Source: Reinekea forsetii
Lineage (GTDB): Bacteria > Pseudomonadota > Gammaproteobacteria > Pseudomonadales > Natronospirillaceae
Length of the DNA: 64,000 bases
Assembly (NCBI RefSeq): GCF_002795845.1
Contig: NZ_CP011797.1
Span: 705,501 to 769,500, forward strand
Direction of reading: 5' to 3'
The translations under genes and the position numbers were made by a program. Positions 1-7,805 of this stretch are shown one piece after another (the stretch's first letter is position 1; each line of letters starts with the position of its first letter). Under the pieces are notes generated by a model that did not search any database, was not told the origin of the DNA, and worked only from the letters and a program-made list of their open reading frames with translations.

Positions 1-2
1 CG

Positions 3-908
3 GGTTTAGAACTTCCGTCCGAAGGTTCCATATTCATAGGTGACGACGATGTTACTCGAGTGAGTGCGGCGCAACGAAGTGTCGGCATGGTATTCCAATC
101 GTATGCCCTGTTTCCCCATATGACGGTAATGGATAATGTCTGCTATGGGCTATTGGCCAATAAGGTTAAAAAAGAATTGGCGGTTATATTGGCTACCGAA
201 GCTCTGGATAAGGTGGGCATGAAGCAACTTGTCGCTCGTCATCCCAGTGAGTTGTCTGGAGGCCAGCAGCAGCGGGTCGCTATTGCGCGTTCTTTGGTCA
301 CTCAGCCCAAGGTATTGCTGTTTGACGAGCCGTTGTCGAATTTAGATGCCAAGCTGCGGCGCAAGGTTCGGCAAGATATTCGGGATCTTCAGCGAGACAT
401 TGGCGTAACCTCAGTTTATGTGACCCACGATCAAGAAGAGGCGTTGGCGATCTCCGATGAGATCATTGTCATGGAGCAGGGTCGGATCAAGCAGATAGGC
501 ACGCCGAAGGCACTCTATAACAGCCCTAACAGTCGATTTGTAGCGGATTTTATTGGCGATACCAACATAGTTACCTGTGAAGCGCTTAAGTTGAATGACA
601 ACGGAACAACCAAACTGACCCTAGAAGGCGCCGAATTCGAACATTCAAAGCGGCTAGTAGCTAAAGAGAGCTATTGTCTATCGATACGCCCGAGTGCAAT
701 TAGGCTATTTACAGCCAACGTTGGCAACTCCATAAAGGCGACTGTCTTGTCATCAAGCTATTTGGGTGGCCATAAGGAATATAATCTACGCACGGACGCG
801 GGGCAGGAGCTGTTTGTTGTTGACCATTCCTTTGACGATCAGTTGTCAGAAGGTGCCGTTGTCTATGCCACTATAAACGGTCTAGGTGCTTCAGTAGTCG
901 ATGAGTAA
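3..908 (+). CDS. ABC importer ATPase (Fe3+/aminoethylphosphonate/polyamine type), 5' end outside window
   Basis: Nucleotide-binding subunit of a binding-protein-dependent importer; it would hydrolyse ATP at the inner membrane to drive uptake. The reading frame is open from base 3, so the start and Walker A lie upstream of the window and the GTG at 60 is not the true start. Visible are the Q-loop (VFQSYALFPH), signature LSGGQQQR, Walker B (LLFDEPLSNLD) and H-loop (VYVTHDQEEA), then a C-terminal TOBE-like regulatory region of about 120 residues. A substrate-binding protein follows on the same strand 143 bp downstream, so both probably serve one transporter. Family placement (FbpC/PotA/PhnT type) is known for this motif set; the actual substrate is not shown. 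Confidence 0.9.
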   Translation, partial: GLELPSEGSIFIGDDDVTRVSAAQRSVGMVFQSYALFPHMTVMDNVCYGLLANKVKKELAVILATEALDKVGMKQLVARHPSELSGGQQQRVAIARSLVTQPKVLLFDEPLSNLDAKLRRKVRQDIRDLQRDIGVTSVYVTHDQEEALAISDEIIVMEQGRIKQIGTPKALYNSPNSRFVADFIGDTNIVTCEALKLNDNGTTKLTLEGAEFEHSKRLVAKESYCLSIRPSAIRLFTANVGNSIKATVLSSSYLGGHKEYNLRTDAGQELFVVDHSFDDQLSEGAVVYATINGLGASVVDE

Positions 909-1051
909 AGATCAATTGATCTATATTCTCTCGCTCGAGCATGGTAGCCTCACCAAAATACAGTCATTAATAAGTGTTCGAGAGGCGGATCAAGTTTACT
1001 TATGTTAAATCCTAAAGAAGATGAATTTTAGAAAGAGTAGGGATAATACAT

Positions 1052-2077
1052 ATGATTAAATTATTTAAAAACTTGCTCTGTCTGAGTCTGATAAGCGTAT
1101 TCTCATTTTTTCCTACAAGCGTCTCCTTTGCCAATAATAGTATGCAGACAGATTTTGTTATTGCCTGCAGCATTGTGCAGCGACATTGCGACCTGATTGC
1201 GAATTCCTTTAGTAAATTCGCAAATGTAAATGTTGCAACCGTAAAATTCAGTTCAGGCAGAATGAACGAGGAGTTAAGGTCAGAGACTAATGATATCGAT
1301 GCATGGATTGGGGGTACCGCTGAGCATCATCTTTTAGCGGCCAAAAATAATCTTACACGACGTATTTTCCCAACGGAACTCCGTTCCTTGGTCGAATGGT
1401 CGGTTGACGTCTGGAAAAACAGTGATAACAGAGCGATAGGCTTGTATTCAGGCACACTTGGTTTGGTATCGAACACCAAACTATTGAGAATCAAGGATGT
1501 TCAACCACCGGAATGCTGGTCTGATTTAGCCTTCGCTCGATACAAGCAAGATATTATACTGCCGAATCCTAATAAATCTGGCACCGGATATATGCTCATC
1601 GGTTCCTTATATCAAATATATGGCCATAAAGAAGCCAAGGAACTTTTTAAGGGGATTTCTGGAAATATTAAGGAACAAATTGGCAGCGGCCATGATGCGC
1701 TGCTCACTATCGCGAATGGTGAGGCTATGGTTGGCGTTGGCTTTGCACATGATGTGAAAGTTCTGCAAGAGGAGGGGCATGATATTCAGTTTACCAACCC
1801 ATGTGAGGGTGGTAGTCAAGAGATTGGTGCCGCGAGCCTAAGTTCCCAATCAACCAAGACAAACACTGGGGATATGTTTATCGACTTTTTGTTAAGTTCA
1901 GAACTCCAAAATGAACTGGCAAACTCAAATTTTTATCAATCTTTGTCGAATATAAATACCCGATCCTCAAAAATTTATACCGAATATTTTCCTGGTAAAT
2001 CTATTGATTATCAAATGTATTTTTTCGCTCAAGATCAGATTCGAAAAGATATGTTACGTTACTGGAACGGTAGTTGA
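1052..2077 (+). CDS. periplasmic solute-binding protein of an Fe3+/phosphonate-type ABC importer
   Basis: Extracytoplasmic receptor that would deliver ligand to the importer whose ATPase ends at 908. Residues 1-27 form a Sec signal peptide (Lys-rich start, hydrophobic core, cut after SFA). The mature part shows the AfuA/FbpA-like fold cues: an early beta strand with TDFVIACS, the DIDAWIGG segment, ECWSDL, a SGTGYML ligand-loop motif near residue 175 and GEAMVGVGFAHD. Length 341 is usual. Two cysteines near the mature N-terminus (ACSIVQRHC) are unusual and could form a disulfide. No permease gene is visible between it and the ATPase; it may lie upstream of the window. The ligand is unknown: iron and 2-aminoethylphosphonate receptors share this architecture. 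Confidence 0.8.
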   Translation: MIKLFKNLLCLSLISVFSFFPTSVSFANNSMQTDFVIACSIVQRHCDLIANSFSKFANVNVATVKFSSGRMNEELRSETNDIDAWIGGTAEHHLLAAKNNLTRRIFPTELRSLVEWSVDVWKNSDNRAIGLYSGTLGLVSNTKLLRIKDVQPPECWSDLAFARYKQDIILPNPNKSGTGYMLIGSLYQIYGHKEAKELFKGISGNIKEQIGSGHDALLTIANGEAMVGVGFAHDVKVLQEEGHDIQFTNPCEGGSQEIGAASLSSQSTKTNTGDMFIDFLLSSELQNELANSNFYQSLSNINTRSSKIYTEYFPGKSIDYQMYFFAQDQIRKDMLRYWNGS

Positions 2078-2626
2078 GTTATCTGCAATTATCGAATAAT
2101 AATACAATCCATCTCGCCCCTGTGTTGCTTATTTGCTGAGTAGCTATCGCTAGAAGAATAACTACCGTTTATCGAAAGGCCATTAGGTTGATCTTTAGTC
2201 TGCTAGCTTGGCCGGAAACGCATGCACACTGTTAATAGTATTGAATAAGCTATTTCAGCTGGGAAATTAGAGCTGTCTAGATGGAATGTGACGCGTTACA
2301 TTTGTGCATGAAAAACCTGCTTTAAAAACTATCTGATAGTTTAAGATTTTATATTAAGGGTGACAATATATTGAATCTGCTTGCGTATCCTATTTGTCAG
2401 TAATTAGTCAGTATCAAACCGCATCTAAAATCCAACCCGCTTAAGGTCTTTTTTACGCCTACTAAATTGACAGGAGTTCGTGTGAACGACAGACTGTTGA
2501 CTCTGCAGAAGATATCGAGTTCTTGACGATTGAGGAAAGCCCGCACCTAGGGAAGTGGTGGTCGAGCAATAAGCCATTAGGCAGAAGCGCGATAGGAATA
2601 GTACAAATAATGATAAAGGAAATAAT
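2078..2626. other. AT-rich intergenic stretch without a convincing gene
   Basis: No ORF with a ribosome binding site and protein-like composition was found. A short open frame at about 2480-2620 reads protein-like (TIEESPHLGKWWSSN) but has no start, no RBS and runs into the next gene out of frame, so it may be a gene remnant. Confidence 0.4.
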
Positions 2627-2998
2627 ATGGAATGTTTTTATCATCAAGGTAATCAGGCCTGCGGCGTATGCAAGTCGTGCAATCGAGGCATTTGTAGAGA
2701 CTGCGCTTCTGAGGTGATTAACGGTTTAGCCTGTAAAGATAAATGTGAGTCAGAAGTGATTGAATTAAATAGAATGATATCTGGATCTCAGGAGATTGAG
2801 GATTCTGCAAAGGCCATGATTAAAAGCGTAAGTGTAATATCAGGAGATTTATTTAACCTGGCAATTGGCATTTTGTTTCTTGGTTATGGAATTTATGATG
2901 ACATGGACTTTATTTTATACTTAGGCGTGTTGTTCATGTTATTTGGCTTTGTGGGTTTAATTCGAACATGGAGATCTAAAGTTGCCCGTGATGCCTAA
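2627..2998 (+). CDS. small B-box-like zinc-finger membrane protein
   Basis: A 123-residue protein of unknown role. The first 45 residues carry a Cys/His-rich cluster (MECFYHQGN, CGVCKSCNRGICRDCA, CKDKCE) resembling bacterial B-box-type zinc-binding N-termini. A polar helix (about 48-75) is followed by two hydrophobic segments (about 76-90 and 93-113) that should span the inner membrane, ending in basic RTWRSKVARDA. The start has a reasonable RBS (AAAGGAAATAAT before ATG). It stands alone between two intergenic stretches. The zinc-ribbon-plus-two-helices layout is common in uncharacterised small bacterial proteins; no function is claimed. Confidence 0.7.
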   Translation: MECFYHQGNQACGVCKSCNRGICRDCASEVINGLACKDKCESEVIELNRMISGSQEIEDSAKAMIKSVSVISGDLFNLAIGILFLGYGIYDDMDFILYLGVLFMLFGFVGLIRTWRSKVARDA

Positions 2999-3039
2999 AC
3001 AAAGCCTAAATTTTATATGAGTTTTTAAGGTGGGGAGTT

Positions 3040-3096
3040 AAAACGATATATGCCCTTAAAAGCTGGGCTACCGACTAAATCAACATATATCGTTTT
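3040..3096. repeat. 13-bp perfect inverted repeat (possible bidirectional terminator)
   Basis: AAAACGATATATG at 3040-3052 is exactly complementary to CATATATCGTTTT at 3084-3096 with a 31-bp loop. It lies between two converging genes (the zinc-finger gene and umuC), which fits a shared terminator. The stem is AT-rich and the loop long, so the termination role is only inferred. Confidence 0.5.
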
Positions 3097-3173
3097 GCTT
3101 AAGAAGTTGATCCACACATACGCCAAAGCACAAGGAAAGACCATAGACTTTGGCGCCACCGAGATGGTATTCA

Positions 3174-4436
3174 CTACTCGCATCTTATAATCGGTATATC
3201 CCGCCATCGAGTCGTATACTGCGGCGACAAAAACTCCCTGCGCATCGAGAATTTCTGGTCAAATCCCTTAGCCGCCAGGTGCATGGTATTGCGACCGTAG
3301 CGGCCGTTTATGCTGTCCATGCAGGCCATCAAACCTCTGTCGTCCGGCGTCGGGTGAAACAAATCAAATTGCTGTCGGTGCATCGGGCTGATATCCAATA
3401 GGCCCACCCCGCATCGATAATACGGAATGCCGAAGCGAAACAGCTGGTCCATGGCCGATGAGATAGCCGCCAATAGGGCTCGGGTATCGGATGTGGGGAT
3501 GGTGAAGCTGATGTGAGTCGACTTGCGCTGGAATCCGGTTTTGTCATGGGGTGAATTTGACGCGAAGATCATCATGGCGCCGGCAACACTGGCCTGGCGG
3601 CGGAGCTTGGCGCCGACGATCTCGGCATGGGCGGCAAGGGCTGCCTTGAGCTCGGCCCGCTCCGTAATGCGATTGCCAAACGAACGGGTGCTGAAGATCT
3701 CCTTCTTAGGCGAACGCACCTCATCCCAGGACATCCGTACCTCACCATTGAGCTCTAGCACCGTGTTCTCGACCAGTATTGAGAAGCGCTTGCGCATCCG
3801 CCTTGGGTCTTGCTCAGACAGCGTTAGGGCGTCGATGATGCCGAGGTCGTTGAGTCGGGCACCTATCCGTTTGCCAATACCCCAGACATCGGTCACCAGC
3901 ATATTAGAGAGTACATGGCGGCGGACGGTATCCCCGTCTATCACGGCGAGCCCACGGAACCCGTTGATCCGTTTTGCCGCATGGCTCGCGGCCTTGGCCA
4001 GGGTCGGCGTTGGGCCAACGCCCACCCCCGTTGGCAGTCTTACCTCATCCCATACGGTCCTGCGGATCAAGCGGGCGTGTTCGTACCAAGTTTGGCCCGG
4101 CGGCTTATAGCCGCCGTAAAACAGGAAGGCCTCGTCGATGGAGTAGATGTGCATCTCGGGTGCAAAGCGCGCACAGGTATCCATCATGCGTTGACTGAGG
4201 TCGGCATAAAGCTCGTAGTTCGACGAGCGCACAATGGCGCCCGCAGCCACCAACTGGTCCTTGGCCTGAAAATAGGGCACGAATTTTTTTAAACCCAGAC
4301 GCTTGGCAATGCCACACAGGGCGACCACCTGGCCGTCATTATTGGTCAAAACCACCATCGGTTTGTGCCGACTCGCGGGATCAAACACCTTTTCGCAAGC
4401 GGCATAGCAGCCGTTAACGTCAACCAGGGCGAACAG
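3174..4436 (-). CDS. umuC: DNA polymerase V catalytic subunit UmuC, probable CTG start
   Basis: Y-family translesion DNA polymerase subunit that acts with processed UmuD after SOS induction. Motifs: VVLTNNDGQVVALC, SSNYELYADLSQRM, IYSIDEAFL (catalytic Asp/Glu), PTGVGVGPTPTLAKAASH, DVWGIGKRIGARL (HhH), and a little-finger/C-terminal region. The only conventional start is GTG at 4388, but that removes the conserved segment FALVDVNGCYAACEK that holds the first metal-binding Asp. Reading back in frame, this segment starts at CTG (4434-4436) preceded by GAAGGAG with 7-nt spacing, and the next upstream codon block ends in TGA. With CTG the protein is 420 residues, near the usual 422, and the catalytic residues fall at Asp6, Asp101 and Glu102 as in E. 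coli. It overlaps umuD by 17 bp. Confidence 0.9.
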   Translation of the reverse strand: MFALVDVNGCYAACEKVFDPASRHKPMVVLTNNDGQVVALCGIAKRLGLKKFVPYFQAKDQLVAAGAIVRSSNYELYADLSQRMMDTCARFAPEMHIYSIDEAFLFYGGYKPPGQTWYEHARLIRRTVWDEVRLPTGVGVGPTPTLAKAASHAAKRINGFRGLAVIDGDTVRRHVLSNMLVTDVWGIGKRIGARLNDLGIIDALTLSEQDPRRMRKRFSILVENTVLELNGEVRMSWDEVRSPKKEIFSTRSFGNRITERAELKAALAAHAEIVGAKLRRQASVAGAMMIFASNSPHDKTGFQRKSTHISFTIPTSDTRALLAAISSAMDQLFRFGIPYYRCGVGLLDISPMHRQQFDLFHPTPDDRGLMACMDSINGRYGRNTMHLAAKGFDQKFSMRREFLSPQYTTRWRDIPIIRCE

Positions 4437-4839
4437 AAAAGGTCTCCTTCAAGGGCTTGTGCAGTCTAACCGAGCGGATTACCACGCCTTCAATCTCAAA
4501 CACATCGTCCTCGGCAATCCTATGGGGTTTGGTGTTCGCAGCCGTTACCTCCAACGTGCGCTGGGCGATGTTAAAGATCTTACAGACAAACTCACCGTTC
4601 AGATTGGCTACTATGATGTCGCCTTGCTTCGGCTTGAGGGCCCGGCTGACAATGAGCAAATCGCCATTAAATATGCCCACACCCATCAGTGAATCGCCCT
4701 GGGCCAGGCCAAAATAGGTGGCCGAAGGGTGTTCGATCAGCAGGCTGTCTAGATCCAGTGAACTTTGCGTATATTCCGCACCGGGGGATTCAAAGCCCTT
4801 AATGCCGCCTGTTTTCGGGGTTGTCAATGGATTTACCAC
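4420..4839 (-). CDS. umuD: UmuD, Pol V accessory protein with LexA-like self-cleavage fold
   Basis: Partner of UmuC in SOS mutagenesis; a Ser/Lys peptidase of the S24 family that normally cleaves its own N-terminus on RecA filaments. The dyad is visible as GDSLMG (Ser50) and FVCKIF (Lys87). The usual cleavage dipeptide before GFxSP is Cys-Gly or Ala-Gly; here it is Lys14-Gly15 (IKGFESPG), an odd residue at P1. The frame opens at a GTG only 5 bp from the LexA box; a TTG four codons later (4825-4827) has better RBS spacing (AGGTGG), so the start is uncertain. Downstream umuC overlaps it, as expected for the operon. Confidence 0.9.
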   Translation of the reverse strand: MVNPLTTPKTGGIKGFESPGAEYTQSSLDLDSLLIEHPSATYFGLAQGDSLMGVGIFNGDLLIVSRALKPKQGDIIVANLNGEFVCKIFNIAQRTLEVTAANTKPHRIAEDDVFEIEGVVIRSVRLHKPLKETFSVRPG

Positions 4840-4844
4840 CTAAC

Positions 4845-4864
4845 TACTGTATGGATATCCAGTA
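4845..4864 (-). promoter_or_regulatory. LexA-binding SOS box upstream of umuDC
   Basis: On the minus strand the site reads TACTGGATATCCATACAGTA, matching the gammaproteobacterial LexA consensus (TACTG-TATATATATA-CAGTA) with the CTG/CAG ends at correct spacing. Its position just upstream of umuD fits SOS control of this operon. Confidence 0.85.
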
Positions 4865-4890
4865 TGGTAGCACAGTATTTTGCTAATCGA

Positions 4891-4978
4891 GTCGCCTTTT
4901 TAACACGCAAGCACCGAAGCTGGCGCTCGGGAAATCGACCAGCTAATCGGACGCATTGAGCACGGGGTCTTCAGCTGA
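4891..4978 (+). pseudogene. C-terminal remnant of a RES-associated Xre/MbcA-type antitoxin
   Basis: The last frame reads STEAGAREIDQLIGRIEHG and then VFS-stop, the typical C-terminal end of antitoxins paired with RES toxins (DUF2384/MbcA-Xre). The upstream frame is shifted and closed by TAA, and no N-terminal HTH half is present, so only the tail survives. It stops 2 bp before the toxin ATG, the arrangement expected in the intact two-gene operon. A second, more decayed copy lies at 8846-8935. Confidence 0.65.
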
Positions 4979-4980
4979 CC

Positions 4981-5433
4981 ATGGCGGGTTGGCGCATTGT
5001 AAAGCTTAAATATGCCCAATCAATTGATGACATGATGTCCTGTGAGGGCGCCTACCTATTCGGCGGGCGCTGGAACTCGCGTGGTACCAGAATGGTTTAT
5101 TTGGGTTCATCGATTGCCCTGGCGGCGTTTGAGATCCTAGTGCACACGAATAGATCGAGCCAGATAGGGTCCTATAGCAAGCTAAAGGCGTCATTCACGG
5201 CAGAGCAGCTGATGATTCTTGACGAGCACAGCTTACCGGGCAATTGGGCCGAGCCCTCGATGTATAGCTCAGTTGCTAAATTTGGCGATGCCTGGGCCGA
5301 GTCCGGTTCATTCGTGGTCTTGCAGGTGCCAAGTGCCTCCCCTGACCCGCACTCACACCCGGCCAACAGGGGCGACATTAAAACCTATGGCTCTGACCTT
5401 TTTGATTTATCTGTCGTTTCGATGATTTTTTAA
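4981..5433 (+). CDS. RES-domain toxin (NAD-degrading family), C-terminus replaced by repeat A
   Basis: RES toxins deplete NAD+ and are held in check by an Xre/MbcA antitoxin encoded just upstream. The protein shows the family hallmarks: GGRWNSRGTRMVYL (Arg and Tyr), ALAAFEILVH (Glu), then GNWAEPSMYSSVAKFGDAW and SGSFVVLQVPSA. After VPSA (about residue 119) the expected tail with NP.HP motifs is missing; residues about 120-140 are instead encoded by a copy of repeat family A (5341-5408). The active site may therefore be complete while the C-terminal fold is altered. Because the antitoxin is only a remnant, the toxin is probably attenuated or dead. Confidence 0.75.
   Translation: MAGWRIVKLKYAQSIDDMMSCEGAYLFGGRWNSRGTRMVYLGSSIALAAFEILVHTNRSSQIGSYSKLKASFTAEQLMILDEHSLPGNWAEPSMYSSVAKFGDAWAESGSFVVLQVPSASPDPHSHPANRGDIKTYGSDLFDLSVVSMIF
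5341..5408 (+). repeat. repeat family A, right-half copy inside the RES gene
   Basis: Shares CACTCAC-CC-GGCCAACAG, GGCGACAT and GGCTCTGACC-TTTTGATTT blocks with copies at 8945-9090, 10097-10240 and 25588-25733. Only the right half is present and it is read through as the toxin's C-terminus. Confidence 0.75.
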
Positions 5434-5893
5434 CAACACCCAGACAACGAACAGATTGTAATTAAACTGGTTTGACCAACTAAATTTTTATCACTGTGGA
5501 GTGGTAATAAGCCTTGGGTGGATAAAAAATTGTCAGTAAAGATAACTTGTAATTTATGAAAATGAAAAAATAGATTAATTATACTTAATTCAACATTTAT
5601 CTCGAAACGAAGGGCTCCTGGCCTACCGCAGAGATAATCACCAGTCATACCGCAGATAAGTGCCCCGATAGGTTGTACTTTTTCTAAACGATCAGCATGG
5701 TCCATGGTCTTAGGTACATTGTTCGAATTTAAAGCAAGGTTCTCAATATTGTTCGGCTACTCGATTTAAACCAATATAGGCCATTGTAATAATTTTAATT
5801 ATTGATTAGTCTCAAGGAAGTTAAGAAAAACCAGCTTGCATCATGTTTGGGAAAAACATTGGTGGATTTTTCTAAGTTCAAAAAGGAGTTTGT
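5434..5893. other. AT-rich gap, no gene recognised
   Basis: Open frames here lack ribosome binding sites and have low-complexity composition. The stretch probably holds the promoter for the small ORF and exporter operon that begin at 5894. Confidence 0.4.
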
Positions 5894-6046
5894 ATGAACG
5901 CAGATAAAGCCCATTCGTTCGAAAGGGCATCGGTACAAAAAAATTCGTTAGGACTATTCCCAACGCCAACGACCAAAAATAAAGTAGGCCGCTACTGCGC
6001 TATCTTGTGGGTGGCTTATTATTATAGGCGAGACATCAGGAAATAG
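5894..6046 (+). CDS. 50-residue basic small protein ahead of an ABC-2 exporter
   Basis: Short ORF with a strong ribosome binding site (AAAAGGAG, 5-nt spacer, ATG). The product begins MNADKAHSFERASVQ and ends AYYYRRDIRK; the C-terminal third is Tyr/Arg-rich with one short hydrophobic patch (CAILWVAYYY). There is no signal peptide. It sits 69 bp upstream of a three-gene ABC-2 transporter on the same strand. It could be a regulator, a leader or a transported peptide precursor; nothing in the sequence decides, and it could also be a chance ORF with a good RBS. Confidence 0.4.
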   Translation: MNADKAHSFERASVQKNSLGLFPTPTTKNKVGRYCAILWVAYYYRRDIRK

Positions 6047-6115
6047 AACTGCTTATGCCTGGCCATACTGCAGGTGAAGCATCCAACAGACCCCGATAAT
6101 TAAATTGGATTAACA

Positions 6116-6949
6116 ATGTTTTACCGACTCAAAGGGCCTTTTCTGGCCTCCTATTACGCAATATTTGCCTATAAGCTGAACACCCTTATTGGGTTGTTCA
6201 CTCAGTTGGTGAGTTTTTTTATCCAATACTACCTGTGGTTGGCCGTATTCAAGTCACATCAAGGCGACTTCTTTGGCCTCGAACAGGGTCAGTATTTAAC
6301 CTATATCTGCGGCGGCCTGCTCATTGGTCAACTGACCCAGCACGGTACCGATCGAACCCTATCGATGGCGATCCGGACCGGAGATGTCATTTTCAACCTA
6401 GTACGGCCGCTCAACATTGTCTTGCAGATGTTTGCAGCCGCGCTGGGCAGACAGGCTGCCATGGGCTATACCTTGCTTCCCCTACTGGTTGTTTTTCTTA
6501 TCTATGTCGACCTGACCACCCTTAACGCCGCTCAATTGGGTTATTTCACCATTTCCCTAGGTCTGGCGTTCGTCCTCAGTTTTCAGGTGTCCTTTTTGTT
6601 TGGCCTGATCGCCTTCTACACCACTAATACCTGGGGCCTGTACCTGTTACGGATGAATCTATTCCCGATCCTATCGGGCCAGATCATTGCCGTGTCGATG
6701 CTGGCTGGCATTGCCCAAACCGGTGAGGGCTTGCTGAGTATGGTATCGGGAATATTCTATTGGCTGGCCTATGCAACGCCCTTGCAGGCCACATTCTTTA
6801 CGCCCAGCTCAATTCTGTCGGGGATGATGGTTGGGCAAGAGATGTGGCTGCATATGGGGCTGCAAGTATGTTGGATTCTGTTGCTCTTGGTATTGAGCAG
6901 TCGCTTGTTCAATAACTTGATATCTAAATTCAACATACAGGGAGCCTGA
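6116..6949 (+). CDS. ABC-2 type exporter permease, first subunit
   Basis: Inner-membrane subunit of an exporter of the COG4587/COG3694/COG4586 class (two permeases plus one ATPase, substrate unknown). It has six hydrophobic segments: about 20-45, 55-80, 105-128, 140-165, 175-200 and 225-265. The conserved feature is a TGDVIFNLVRPLNIVLQMF stretch after the second helix, typical of this DUF990-like family. Start ATG at 6116 lacks a strong RBS. The next permease starts 4 bp after its stop, so they should be co-translated. Confidence 0.8.
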   Translation: MFYRLKGPFLASYYAIFAYKLNTLIGLFTQLVSFFIQYYLWLAVFKSHQGDFFGLEQGQYLTYICGGLLIGQLTQHGTDRTLSMAIRTGDVIFNLVRPLNIVLQMFAAALGRQAAMGYTLLPLLVVFLIYVDLTTLNAAQLGYFTISLGLAFVLSFQVSFLFGLIAFYTTNTWGLYLLRMNLFPILSGQIIAVSMLAGIAQTGEGLLSMVSGIFYWLAYATPLQATFFTPSSILSGMMVGQEMWLHMGLQVCWILLLLVLSSRLFNNLISKFNIQGA

Positions 6950-6953
6950 TGTT

Positions 6954-7778
6954 GTGAACTACCTAACAATATACTTTAAGATCATCGCGCTGCGCTTTAT
7001 GGGCGCCGCCCAATATAAGTTGGACTTTGTAATAGGGGTGTCTGGCCTGGTTCTGCAGCAAATTGTGGTTCTGCTAACCGTTGCCATCGTGTTTGCCGGT
7101 GTCGATTCGCTCGCGGGCTTTAGCCTCTATGAAATCCTTTTTATCCTCGGGCTGTCGCAAATTATTCGCGGCATCGACCTAGCCTACAATGATTATGTGT
7201 GGGTGGAGGCCTTTGGCGGCTTCAGCCAAGGCTCGCTCTATTCCTATATGACCCGGCCGCTGCCGGTGTACCTGCAAATTATGAGTCAGCGCCTGAATAT
7301 CCAAAGCACAGGGCCGATCCTCATAGGCTCCCTGATTCTCGCGACAGCAATGCGTGAGCTGAAGATGGATTGGGGCCTTATTGACTATGTGCTGCTGGGT
7401 TTCTTTATTGGTTGTGGTTTGGTCATCCTGTTTTCAGTTAAATTGCTTTGTGCGGTCATCGCGTTGTTCTTTGGCCGTAGTGGTGAATTGATGCAGGTGG
7501 TGCACGAGTTTGTAGAATTTATTCGCTATCCACTGACCATCTATGGCGTGGTCATTCAGGGCCTACTGCTGACTATCATTCCCTTTGGCATGCTGTCTTT
7601 TGTGCCCAGCCTGTATTGGTTTGTGGATCAGCCACTGCCACTGATTGGCCAGCTGGAATGGCTCAGTCGTACCCAAACGCTGTTTGCGTATTCAGCCGGC
7701 ATAACGCTAATTTTCTTTCTGATATCTCAGTTGCTTTGGCGCAAAGGCCTAAGGCAGGCCGGGGTAACGGGAACATAA
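6954..7778 (+). CDS. ABC-2 type exporter permease, second subunit
   Basis: Second membrane subunit of the exporter, 274 residues with six predicted helices and the family segment GSLYSYMTRPLPVYLQIMSQ, equivalent to the RP(L/P) motif of its partner. It starts at GTG with GGGAG upstream; an ATG five bases earlier runs straight into a stop. The ATPase follows after 27 bp. The two permeases would form a heterodimer around the substrate path. Substrate unknown; related systems occur near peptide or lipid export and resistance genes. Confidence 0.8.
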   Translation: MNYLTIYFKIIALRFMGAAQYKLDFVIGVSGLVLQQIVVLLTVAIVFAGVDSLAGFSLYEILFILGLSQIIRGIDLAYNDYVWVEAFGGFSQGSLYSYMTRPLPVYLQIMSQRLNIQSTGPILIGSLILATAMRELKMDWGLIDYVLLGFFIGCGLVILFSVKLLCAVIALFFGRSGELMQVVHEFVEFIRYPLTIYGVVIQGLLLTIIPFGMLSFVPSLYWFVDQPLPLIGQLEWLSRTQTLFAYSAGITLIFFLISQLLWRKGLRQAGVTGT

Positions 7779-7805
7779 TCAAATTATAGCAAAAGGGTTG
7801 GCCTA

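Noticed and set aside
901-1008. 35-codon ORF (begins MSKDQLIYIL) overlapping the ABC ATPase stop
   Set aside because: No ribosome binding site, no recognisable family, and it ends well before the next gene; likely a chance frame or a stump.
2462-2717. Overlapping plus and minus frames before the zinc-finger gene
   Set aside because: No start signals; the plus frame runs into the zinc-finger gene out of frame.
5430-5705. 91-codon minus-strand frame after the RES gene
   Set aside because: Composition and lack of RBS suggest random AT-rich DNA.
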